A stretch of DNA of 7,996 bases from assembly GCA_964405075.1 (NCBI GenBank), contig CAYOMP010000127.1, positions 1 through 7,996 of the forward strand. The letters run 5' to 3'. The translations under genes were made by a program, and so were the position numbers. Every line of letters starts with the position of its first letter. The stretch's first letter is position 1. Shown one piece after another: positions 1 to 6,485 of the stretch. The DNA is from CAYOMP01 sp964405075. GTDB lineage: Bacteria > Bacillota > Clostridia > Lachnospirales > Lachnospiraceae. Below the pieces are notes generated by a model. It saw nothing but the letters and a program-made list of their open reading frames with translations, made no database searches and had not been told where the DNA came from.

Positions 1-69
1 CAAAAAAAAGCTATTATTTTCTGTATTTTCGCTTTATTTTGAAGTTTTTCTATTTTCACGATTATTTAT

Positions 70-1404
70 CTATTTTTTATCTTTTGCATTAAATGTAATT
101 TTAATTGATGTTCCCTTGCCAAGCTGGCTATCTAAGGACATTTCAGCATTGTGCTGTGCAACAATGTGCTTTACTATTGCTAATCCAAGACCTGTTCCAC
201 CAGTTGACTTTGAACGGCTTTTATCTACCCGATAAAATCTCTCAAATATTCTTTCCTGATGTTCTTTGGAAATACCTATTCCTGTATCCTTAACACATAA
301 TGATACCTTATTATCGTTTTTTTCTACATAAACATCTACTGTTCCATTTTCATTGTTATACCTTATTGCATTATCACATAAATTATAAACTAACTCTTCT
401 ACTTTTACTTTTTCAGCACTAATAACAGCACTTTCCCCATGTAAAGATAATTTAACTTTATGATTATTTGCATTTACCTGTAGCATATCTACACAAGCCT
501 TTGATATTGTGTATAAATCTACATCTTCAAAATGCAAAGCCATATCGCTGGCATCCATTTGAGAAAGTTTGATTATATCATTAATTAACACTAACAATCT
601 ATTGGAATTTCTATGAATTTCACTGGCAAATCGTACTACGTCATCATTAGCAGCCATTCCACTCTCTATCAATTCAGAATATCCTGAAATAGCCGTTAAT
701 GGTGTTTTTAGCTCATGAGATACATTAGCTGTGAATTCCTGACGCATCTTTGCACTTTTCAAAATGTCATTATGCTGCTTACGAATAGTATTTATAAATG
801 GCATTAATTCCTTATATGTACTCACTGTTTCCATATTCTCCATATCATTTGCCATTTCTTCAATTGGCGCAACTAAACTTTTTGTAAACCAATGAGCCAA
901 TACAACGCATATCAGTACCATAAATACTAATATTATCGTAATTGCCGGGAATGCACTAATAAAAATTCTCCATACACTATCAGACTCTTTCGCAACTCTA
1001 ATAATACTACCATCATCTAATCTTACAGCATAGTAAAAGGTACTTTTATCCAGGGTATCGGACTTTCTTACTACTTCTCCTTCCCCTAACAACATAGCCT
1101 GTTCCACCTCTGGTCTGTCTGCATGATTATCCAGTTTCTTAATATCAACACTCGAATCATAAATAACATCACCATCGGTATCAATTACAGTTACTCTTAT
1201 TTTGTCCTGTTTTATATATTCTTCTGTAATTTCTATACATTCCTTTGCATCTTGAGAATTCACAAAAATGTGGGCATACATTCTTAATTCATCTGAAACT
1301 TCATCCTTAAACAAACCATAAAACACATATACAGTCATAAATAATGTAATAACAGTAGCGATTAATGCAATAAGAACAAATTGTATATTAATCCTCTTCT
1401 TCAT
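70..1404 (-). CDS. phoR: PhoR-type sensor histidine kinase
   Basis: A 444-residue membrane histidine kinase, presumably the partner of the response regulator just upstream, phosphorylating it when phosphate is scarce. TM1 is about residues 7-31 and TM2 about 147-171. They flank an extracytoplasmic sensor of about 115 residues with the PhoR-like pattern VTVIDTDGDVIYDS and DRPEV (Cache/PDC-like fold inferred). A short degenerate HAMP-like linker (about 174-215, APIEEM) leads straight to the HisKA H-box with phosphoacceptor H230 (SHELKTPL). The catalytic domain shows the N-box (N341, N345), G1 DTGIGI (373-378), the F-box FERFYRVD and G2 GGTGLGLAI (402-410). There is no cytoplasmic PAS domain, unlike E. 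coli or B. subtilis PhoR. The ATG lies 3 bp after the regulator's stop; its GGAG (1411-1414) sits in the regulator's last codons, so the two are probably translationally coupled. It ends with TAG. The kinase class is certain; the phosphate role rests on context and sensor resemblance. Confidence 0.93.
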   Translation of the reverse strand: MKKRINIQFVLIALIATVITLFMTVYVFYGLFKDEVSDELRMYAHIFVNSQDAKECIEITEEYIKQDKIRVTVIDTDGDVIYDSSVDIKKLDNHADRPEVEQAMLLGEGEVVRKSDTLDKSTFYYAVRLDDGSIIRVAKESDSVWRIFISAFPAITIILVFMVLICVVLAHWFTKSLVAPIEEMANDMENMETVSTYKELMPFINTIRKQHNDILKSAKMRQEFTANVSHELKTPLTAISGYSELIESGMAANDDVVRFASEIHRNSNRLLVLINDIIKLSQMDASDMALHFEDVDLYTISKACVDMLQVNANNHKVKLSLHGESAVISAEKVKVEELVYNLCDNAIRYNNENGTVDVYVEKNDNKVSLCVKDTGIGISKEHQERIFERFYRVDKSRSKSTGGTGLGLAIVKHIVAQHNAEMSLDSQLGKGTSIKITFNAKDKK

Positions 1405-1407
1405 TAT

Positions 1408-2079
1408 TTACTCCATTATATATCCAACATTTCTAATTGTCTTTATTCTGTTTCCTGAATCCTTAAGTTTCTGACGTAAGGTTTTAATATGCATATCCAA
1501 AGTACGGGATTCTCCTTCAAAATTAACTCCCCATACTTTTTCCATTATTACATCTCTTGTTAAAACTATCCCTGTGTTTTTTATTAATAGTTTTAAGAGT
1601 TCATATTCCTTATACGTTAATTCACATTTTTCGTCATTAACATACACTGTATGTTTTTCTCCATTAACAAATATCTCGCCCAGCTTGAATGTTTTTTCTT
1701 CATTCATGTCTGTACTTCTTCTAAGTAATGCCTTAACTCTGGAAATGAGTTCCATTACTCCAAAAGGCTTAGTAATATAGTCATCCGCTCCGATGTCTAA
1801 CCCCTTAACCTTATCAATTTCTGTAGTCTTAGCTGTAACCATAATTATAGGAATTTTCTTTGTCTCAGGATTACTTCTAAGTTTCTTGACAATAGATAAA
1901 CCATCTTCGTCAGGTAACATAATATCTAAAAGGACAAGATTCGGTATCTTGTCCTTTAATCTTTTGTGAAAATCCTTCGCACAAGAAAAGTCCTCTACAC
2001 CAAAACCACTGTTTTTTAATGAAAATGTTTCTATTTCTCTAATATTTTCATCATCTTCAACAATATATATAAGTGCCAT
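1408..2079 (-). CDS. phoP: PhoP/PhoB-family response regulator (OmpR-type)
   Basis: A 223-residue cytoplasmic transcription factor of the OmpR/PhoB class, a normal length for the family. The receiver domain (about 2-120) has the acidic pocket D9/D10, phosphoacceptor D52 (LLDIMLP), the conserved T82 and the switch lysine K104 (TKPF). The DNA-binding winged helix (about 127-222) has the typical ELTYKEYELLKLL and SRTLDMHIKTLRQKL recognition-helix region and ends in the usual IRNVGYIME. It starts at ATG 2079 with AAGGAG (2087-2092) 7 nt upstream. It is followed 3 bp later by the kinase gene. It lies 111 bp after the Na+/Pi transporter gene, a gap in which I find no good promoter, so it is probably co-transcribed from the promoter near 4012-4040. 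Called PhoP because it sits with PhoR, Pst and PhoU. The 11-bp repeats at 4041-4080 are its likely binding sites; that link is inference. Confidence 0.93.
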   Translation of the reverse strand: MALIYIVEDDENIREIETFSLKNSGFGVEDFSCAKDFHKRLKDKIPNLVLLDIMLPDEDGLSIVKKLRSNPETKKIPIIMVTAKTTEIDKVKGLDIGADDYITKPFGVMELISRVKALLRRSTDMNEEKTFKLGEIFVNGEKHTVYVNDEKCELTYKEYELLKLLIKNTGIVLTRDVIMEKVWGVNFEGESRTLDMHIKTLRQKLKDSGNRIKTIRNVGYIME

Positions 2080-2086
2080 AACTTCT

Positions 2087-2092
2087 CTCCTT
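2087..2092 (-). promoter_or_regulatory. Ribosome binding site of the response regulator
   Basis: AAGGAG on the minus strand, 7 nt before the ATG at 2079. It is the only strong Shine-Dalgarno sequence in the 111-bp gap and fixes the regulator start. A short CCTT upstream (around 2098-2105) could pair with the AAGG, but only over 4 bp. Confidence 0.75.
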
Positions 2093-2190
2093 ATTCTTCA
2101 AGGTTCGCCTGCAAGTCTTACATATCGAATTCTTGTAAGCATAAGCTCATACATTTCCTATTAAAATTCGTATGTATCCTCTCCAAGCAT

Positions 2191-3954
2191 TTATGGAAGC
2201 ATATATTTTTCTTTATAAATTTCATAATTCTGTCTGAAATCTGTATTTTCACTCTTATCAAGAGTTTCTAAATAACCATGTGTATCATACTTATCTTCTT
2301 CAATCTGAATTACACATACTGCAACATTTGAACAGTGATCTGCAACTCTTTCGAAATTAGTTGTAAAGTCAGACAAGATGAATCCCATTTCAATAGTACA
2401 TTTGCCTTTTCTAAGACGTTTAACATGACGTTTCTTAATTTCTGAATTAATCTGGTCAATTACCTCTTCTAATGGTTCGACTAATGTAGCCTTAGTAACA
2501 TCATCTTCTTCGAATACATCAACGGCAAGATCCATAATTTCTCTAAGTGCTGCTGTAAATACAACCATTTCTTTTTGTGCTTTTTTAGAGAATTCTGATT
2601 CTTTACTATGCATATCCTTTGCAATCTCTGCAATATTAATAGCATGGTCTGATATTCTTTCAAAATCACCAATCAAATGTAATAACATAGATAATGTCTT
2701 GCTATCATTTTCAGATAAGTTTTTACTACTAAGTTTTACCATATAAGTTCCCAATTCATCTTCATAATGGTCAACTCTATTTTCAATTTCTTCAACTTCT
2801 TTAAACTTATCTTCATCATATTCTTTAATCAAATCTATAGAATAGAATAAAGCTTTTCTCGATAACTTCGCCATTTTGATTGCAAGACCCTTACACTGTT
2901 CCATAGCAAATGCAGGCTGATCAAGAAATCTGTCATCCAAAACCTTGAATTCATTTTCAATAACAGCCACTTCACCTGTACTATCTTTTATAGTTGCACA
3001 AGCAAGCTTTTCTAATACACCTGAAAATGGTAATAATAAAATAGTTGCTAAAATATTAAATGCACTATGAATAAATGCAATACCCGCTCCATTAGCCGGA
3101 TCATTTAAGAATTCAAAATGAACAAACATATTAATTGAATAGAAAATAATTACAAATACTATTGTACCAATCAAATTGAAATATAAATGAACAACTGCCG
3201 CTCTTTTGGCATTTTTACTGGCTCCAATACCTGAAATCATAGCAGTTACACATGTACCAATGTTTTGTCCCATAATTATAGGCAACGCAACACTATATGG
3301 TAATGCACCTGTCGCACATAACGCCTGCAAAATACCTACAGATGCAGATGAACTCTGTATTACAGCAGTCAATACTGCACCAGAAATCATACCTAAAATA
3401 GGATTAGTAAACATAGTTAAAATATTAGTAAATTCAGGTACATCAGCTAGCGGCTTAACAGCATCGCTCATAGTTTCCATACCTGTCATTAAAATAGCAA
3501 ACCCAATAAGAATTGTACCAATATCATGCTTCTTTTCCTTTTTTGAAAACATCATCATTGCAACACCAATTAACGCCAATACTGGTGCAAATGAAGTTGG
3601 TTTAAATAATCTTACAAAAAAATTACTGCTTTCAATACTAGATAAACTTAAAATCCAAGAAGTAATGGTTGTACCAACATTGGCACCCATAATAATACTA
3701 ATCGCCTGAGTTAATTTCATAATCCCAGAGTTTACAAAACCAACTACCATTACAGTTGTTGCAGATGAACTCTGAATTACAGCTGTAACAAGTGCGCCTA
3801 ATAAAACCCCCTTGAATTTGTTAGAAGTAAGCTTTTCAAGTATACTCTCTAATTTGCCGCCTGACAATTTAGAAAGGCCATTTCCCATAGCATCCATTCC
3901 ATACAAAAACAGTGCTAATCCGCCTACCATCGTCAACACACTAAAAAAGTCCAT
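2191..3954 (-). CDS. Na+/Pi cotransporter family protein with C-terminal PhoU-like domain
   Basis: A 587-residue inner-membrane protein of the NptA/YjbB type. The membrane half (residues 1 to about 317) carries the family's inverted repeat. Each half has a QSSSA motif (61-65; 200-204) followed about 30 residues later by a glycine-asparagine turn (GANVGTT 90-96; GQNIGTC 229-235). These are the expected Na+ and phosphate coordination elements. The cytoplasmic half (about 350-587) is a helical PhoU-like domain with two signature motifs, ERISDHAINIAE (432-443) and ERVADHCSNVAV (535-546). I chose ATG 3954 because GGAGG (3960-3964) lies 5 nt upstream and MDFFSVLTMVGGLALFLYGM is how the family usually begins. 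An in-frame GTG at 3993 would add 13 unsupported residues. Expected role: Na+-coupled Pi movement. Direction is uncertain, since E. coli YjbB has been described as an exporter. It follows phoU after 271 bp holding a promoter and PhoP-box-like repeats. Confidence 0.92.
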   Translation of the reverse strand: MDFFSVLTMVGGLALFLYGMDAMGNGLSKLSGGKLESILEKLTSNKFKGVLLGALVTAVIQSSSATTVMVVGFVNSGIMKLTQAISIIMGANVGTTITSWILSLSSIESSNFFVRLFKPTSFAPVLALIGVAMMMFSKKEKKHDIGTILIGFAILMTGMETMSDAVKPLADVPEFTNILTMFTNPILGMISGAVLTAVIQSSSASVGILQALCATGALPYSVALPIIMGQNIGTCVTAMISGIGASKNAKRAAVVHLYFNLIGTIVFVIIFYSINMFVHFEFLNDPANGAGIAFIHSAFNILATILLLPFSGVLEKLACATIKDSTGEVAVIENEFKVLDDRFLDQPAFAMEQCKGLAIKMAKLSRKALFYSIDLIKEYDEDKFKEVEEIENRVDHYEDELGTYMVKLSSKNLSENDSKTLSMLLHLIGDFERISDHAINIAEIAKDMHSKESEFSKKAQKEMVVFTAALREIMDLAVDVFEEDDVTKATLVEPLEEVIDQINSEIKKRHVKRLRKGKCTIEMGFILSDFTTNFERVADHCSNVAVCVIQIEEDKYDTHGYLETLDKSENTDFRQNYEIYKEKYMLP

Positions 3955-3959
3955 AGAAT

Positions 3960-3964
3960 CCTCC
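3960..3964 (-). promoter_or_regulatory. Ribosome binding site deciding the Na+/Pi transporter start
   Basis: GGAGG on the minus strand, 5 nt before the ATG at 3954. It favours this start over the in-frame GTG at 3993, which has only a weak AAAGG 7 nt upstream. That AAAGG would sit at the very 5' end of a transcript from the predicted promoter. Confidence 0.8.
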
Positions 3965-4001
3965 GTAAATTTTACTATTTTATGAAAAGGCACAATTCAA
4001 C

Positions 4002-4019
4002 CTTTACATCTATTTTACA
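4002..4019 (+). promoter_or_regulatory. Opposite-strand pair of TTTACA repeats over the -10 and start site
   Basis: On the plus strand CTTTACA (4002-4008) and TTTTACA (4013-4019) start exactly 11 bp apart, the same spacing and nearly the same sequence as the minus-strand repeats upstream. They cover the -10 element (4012-4017) and the predicted transcription start (about 4005). They could be a second, inverted PhoP half-array. With only two copies in AT-rich DNA, chance is possible. Confidence 0.35.
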
Positions 4020-4040
4020 AAATTCACGATAATATATCAA
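4012..4040 (-). promoter_or_regulatory. Sigma-A-type promoter for the transporter-phoP-phoR unit
   Basis: On the minus strand the -35 is TTGATA (4035-4040; 5 of 6 to TTGACA). A 17-bp spacer leads to the -10 TAAAAT (4012-4017; 5 of 6 to TATAAT). The predicted start is near 4005, giving a leader of about 50 nt before the ATG at 3954. The -35 directly abuts the last TTTTACA repeat, the layout expected of an activated Pho promoter. It is the best promoter I see in the window. The pstS promoter lies beyond the right edge. Confidence 0.6.
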
Positions 4041-4080
4041 TGTAAAATTTACTTTGTTCTTATGTAAAATTTGTGTAAAA
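4041..4080 (-). promoter_or_regulatory. Putative PhoP box: three phased TTTTACA repeats
   Basis: On the minus strand identical TTTTACA heptamers occupy 4074-4080, 4063-4069 and 4041-4047. Their starts are offset 0, 11 and 33 bp, all multiples of one helical turn; the unit at offset 22 is absent or degenerate. In B. subtilis the PhoP box consists of TTAACA-like hexamers at about 11-bp spacing, usually four copies, next to the -35. The match to that rule, the abutting promoter and the PhoP-type gene downstream support the call. Binding itself is inferred. Confidence 0.55.
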
Positions 4081-4225
4081 TTTCGTCGATATTACCCAAA
4101 TTCACTGAAAATCACTTTACTAATTAATTTTCACATTTTTCTTAAGACTAAAATCACGATTTTTTTGATAAAGCTACAAAGCAAATATTTTTCATTAACT
4201 TTTCCAGTATTTTTTATATTTTTAT
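4081..4225. other. AT-rich intergenic DNA after phoU, no gene
   Basis: Very AT-rich DNA between the phoU stop and the repeat array. I find no coding potential and no GC-rich hairpin with a T-run that would be a convincing terminator. The one notable inverted repeat is TGAAAAT (4106-4112) with ATTTTCA (4127-4133), an AT-only 7-bp arm apart from one G-C pair. Read-through from phoU into the next unit is therefore possible. Confidence 0.6.
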
Positions 4226-4873
4226 CTAGTCATTTACGTGTTCACCACTAATTGAATATATTACCCATTCAGCAATATTCACTGCATGATCACCAATACG
4301 TTCAAAGTACTTAGCAATCATTAATGTATCAGCTGCCTTTGCGCCAATATTAGGATTAGTATTTATCAATTGAACAATTTCATCTGTAACTTGAATAAAT
4401 AAATTGTCAACCACATCATCAGCTGATATTACTTCTTCAGCAAGAGTTTCACTTTTTTGAACATATGCATCTACGCTTTTTACCACCATCAAAGTAGTCT
4501 CACTTGCCATATTCTGTAAATGTTCAACCATCAAAGGATCCCCTGTTTTTGATAACATAATTGTAATTTCTGCAATATCTGCTGCATGGTCTCCTATTCT
4601 TTCCATGTCAGTAATCATTTTTAATGCAGCTGAAATTGCCCTTAAATCTCTTGCCACAGGCTGTTGTTGAAGCAATAATTTTAAACACAAATTTTCAATA
4701 GTTCTTTCCTGCTTATTAATTTCTCTATCAAATTCAATTACTTCTTCTGCCCTCTTTGCATCCAGATTACTAAAAGAGCCAATTGACATTTCAATAGCCT
4801 TTTCAATCATACTGCCCATTTCAATCAACTCATTATTAAGCGTATCTAACTCTCTGTCGAATCTGTTTCTCAT
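4226..4873 (-). CDS. phoU: Phosphate-specific transport system regulator PhoU
   Basis: A 215-residue, all-helical, soluble protein of normal PhoU length with two PhoU repeats. Each has the signature metal-binding-type helix: ERIGDHAADIAE at 91-102 and ERIGDHAVNIAE at 191-202. The N-terminus (RFDRELDTLNNELIEMG) is also typical. In characterised systems PhoU sits at the cytoplasmic face, restrains Pst transport and keeps PhoR from activating its regulator when Pi is plentiful. The ATG overlaps the pstB stop by one base (TAATG), with AGGGAGG (4882-4888) just upstream inside pstB, so it is translationally coupled to the ATPase. It ends with TAG and is the last gene of the pst unit. The next gene encodes a transporter with its own PhoU-like domain, so two PhoU-type modules may share this locus's signalling. 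Confidence 0.96.
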   Translation of the reverse strand: MRNRFDRELDTLNNELIEMGSMIEKAIEMSIGSFSNLDAKRAEEVIEFDREINKQERTIENLCLKLLLQQQPVARDLRAISAALKMITDMERIGDHAADIAEITIMLSKTGDPLMVEHLQNMASETTLMVVKSVDAYVQKSETLAEEVISADDVVDNLFIQVTDEIVQLINTNPNIGAKAADTLMIAKYFERIGDHAVNIAEWVIYSISGEHVND

Positions 4874-5628
4874 TAACCAAACCTCCCTGTGATATAATCT
4901 TCTGTTCGTTTATCTTTTGGTTTTGAAAATAATTCATCTGTATCTGCTGCTTCCACTATTTCTCCTAACAAGAAAAAAACTGTTTCATCAGATATTCTAG
5001 TCGCCTGTTGCATATTATGCGTAACCATAACAATGGTATACTTATTTTTCAATTCCATTACCAAATCTTCTATTTTTAATGTAGCGATTGGATCTAATGC
5101 TGATGTAGGTTCATCCATTAAAAGAACTTCCGGATTCACTGCCAATGCCCTGGCAATGCATAATCTTTGTTGCTGTCCACCTGATAATCCAAGAGCACTG
5201 GTTTTTAATCTATCCTTAACCTCGTGCCAAAGTGCTGCATCCTTTAATGACTTTTCAACAATCTCATCAAGTTTTTTCTTATTTTTTATACCATGTGTTC
5301 TTGGTCCATATGCAACATTATCATAAATACTCATTGGGAATGGATTTGGTTTTTGAAAAACCATTCCCACATCTCTTCTTAATGTATTTACTGCTATATT
5401 TTTATAAATATCAATTCCGTTGAATTTTACTTCGCCTTCAATCCTGCAACCCTCTACTAAATCATTCATTCTGTTAAGAGTTTTCAAAAATGTAGATTTA
5501 CCGCAACCGGAAGGACCAATAAAAGCTGTGATTTTATTAGCTTTTATATCTAAATTAATATTTTTTAATGCTTTGAAATCTCCATAATACAAATCAAGAT
5601 TTCTTACCTCAAATTTATTTTCACTCAT
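4873..5628 (-). CDS. pstB: Phosphate ABC transporter ATP-binding protein PstB
   Basis: A 251-residue cytoplasmic ATPase that drives the PstCA channel. All ABC motifs are present in order: Walker A GPSGCGKST (38-46), Q-loop Q92, signature LSGGQQQR (148-155), Walker B VLLMDEP (168-174, catalytic E173), D-loop SALD (176-179) and switch H204. The KPNPFPMSIYDNVAYG stretch after the Q-loop and the C-terminal TEDYITGRFG are diagnostic of PstB rather than other ABC ATPases, so specificity is clear. The ATG at 5628 has AGGAG (5635-5639) 6 nt upstream. The gene begins 12 bp after pstA and its stop overlaps the phoU start. Nothing is missing or truncated. Confidence 0.98.
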   Translation of the reverse strand: MSENKFEVRNLDLYYGDFKALKNINLDIKANKITAFIGPSGCGKSTFLKTLNRMNDLVEGCRIEGEVKFNGIDIYKNIAVNTLRRDVGMVFQKPNPFPMSIYDNVAYGPRTHGIKNKKKLDEIVEKSLKDAALWHEVKDRLKTSALGLSGGQQQRLCIARALAVNPEVLLMDEPTSALDPIATLKIEDLVMELKNKYTIVMVTHNMQQATRISDETVFFLLGEIVEAADTDELFSKPKDKRTEDYITGRFG

Positions 5629-5640
5629 ATTTTTCTCCTG

Positions 5641-6483
5641 TTACACCTTTGCAACCTTTTTTGCAAGTAATGATGATATGGCATTAATTCCAACAACTAA
5701 AATCAGTAAAACTACCGCCGTAGAATATGCCTGTTCAATATGTAAACCTTCATTAGATAATACATACATATGAACGGCTAATGTTCTTGTAGAATCTAAC
5801 ATGTTATCAGGTATTTCAGCTACAGTTCCTGCTGTATACATCAATGCAGCTGTTTCACCCACAATACGGCCAATACTTAATATAATTCCTGACATAATCC
5901 CGGGAATTGCTGCCGGAATAACTATTCTAAATACTGTTCTTAATTTGCCAGCACCTAATCCAAAGCTTCCCTCTCTGTACAAATCTGATACAGCCATTAA
6001 TGCCTCTTCCGTTGTCCTCATTATCAATGGAAGAATCATAATGGACACTGTACAAGCCCCAGATAATAATGATAAGTTCCATTTTAGTTTTGTTACAAAA
6101 AATAACAAACCAAACAAACCATATACTATAGAAGGAATTCCCGATAATGTTTCTGCTGTAATTCTTACTATTTTTACAATCTTATTACCTTTTTTAGCAT
6201 ATTCAACCATATATACAGCTGCAAAAATTCCTATAGGTCCTGCTATTGCTAATGCTATTAATGTCATTAATACAGTATTTACAATCGCCGGCATCATAGA
6301 CACATTATCTGATGTATATTCCCATGCAAATAAGTCTGGTGTTAAATTAGGTATACCTTTAACCAAAATATAAATTATAATAAAAAACAAAATTCCAATT
6401 GTTAAAACTGCTGATAAATACACTAAAGCTTTTAATATAATTGATGTTATATTTAGAGAGCTTTTCCTGTCATCCATATGCAT
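5641..6483 (-). CDS. pstA: Phosphate ABC transporter permease PstA
   Basis: A 280-residue inner-membrane permease forming the Pi channel with PstC. Six hydrophobic segments are visible, including about 17-40, 68-92, 111-131, 142-157 and 254-275. The cytoplasmic coupling (EAA) loop runs about 159-195 (EEALMAVSDLYREGSFGLGA and on to IPAAIPGI), where PstB docks. ETLSGIPSIVYGLFGL and GRIVGETAAL are typical PstA/PstC core sequences. The first ATG (6483) is chosen because AGGAGGG (6491-6497) lies 7 nt upstream. A second ATG two codons later (MHM) would be 13 nt from it. The gene starts 2 bp after the pstC stop, and its ribosome binding site is made by the last codons of pstC. Confidence 0.97.
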   Translation of the reverse strand: MHMDDRKSSLNITSIILKALVYLSAVLTIGILFFIIIYILVKGIPNLTPDLFAWEYTSDNVSMMPAIVNTVLMTLIALAIAGPIGIFAAVYMVEYAKKGNKIVKIVRITAETLSGIPSIVYGLFGLLFFVTKLKWNLSLLSGACTVSIMILPLIMRTTEEALMAVSDLYREGSFGLGAGKLRTVFRIVIPAAIPGIMSGIILSIGRIVGETAALMYTAGTVAEIPDNMLDSTRTLAVHMYVLSNEGLHIEQAYSTAVVLLILVVGINAISSLLAKKVAKV

Positions 6484-6485
6484 AG

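Noticed and set aside
2..40. Terminator after phoR: minus-strand AAAATAAAGC (31-40) pairing with GCTTTTTTTT (2-11)
   Set aside because: Only two G-C pairs, one mismatch and a 19-nt loop; the T-run is itself used in the stem. It is too weak to call, and the window ends there.
2142..2190. Separate promoter for the response regulator
   Set aside because: The best candidates (TTGGAG-17-TAATAG; TTTTAA-17-TATGCT) match only 3-4 of 6 bases in each box, no better than chance in AT-rich DNA.
3206..3709. Plus-strand open frame of 167 codons opposite the transporter
   Set aside because: Antisense shadow of membrane-protein codons. The minus-strand frame has clear family motifs and a ribosome binding site.
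3955..3993. GTG start at 3993 extending the Na+/Pi transporter by 13 residues
   Set aside because: The extension is not family-like, and its AAAGG is weak and would lie at the predicted 5' end of the mRNA. ATG 3954 has GGAGG at ideal spacing.
4106..4133. Hairpin TGAAAAT/ATTTTCA as a terminator after phoU
   Set aside because: The arm is AT-rich with a 14-nt loop and no following T-run on the transcribed strand.
4054..4251. Plus-strand open frame of 65 codons across the intergenic region
   Set aside because: It has a TTG start without a ribosome binding site, runs through the repeat array and into the end of phoU on the other strand, and its Phe/Ile/Lys-rich product reflects AT-rich DNA.
5801..6373. 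Plus-strand open frame of 190 codons opposite pstA
   Set aside because: Antisense shadow. PstA motifs on the minus strand explain the region, and no independent start signal is seen.
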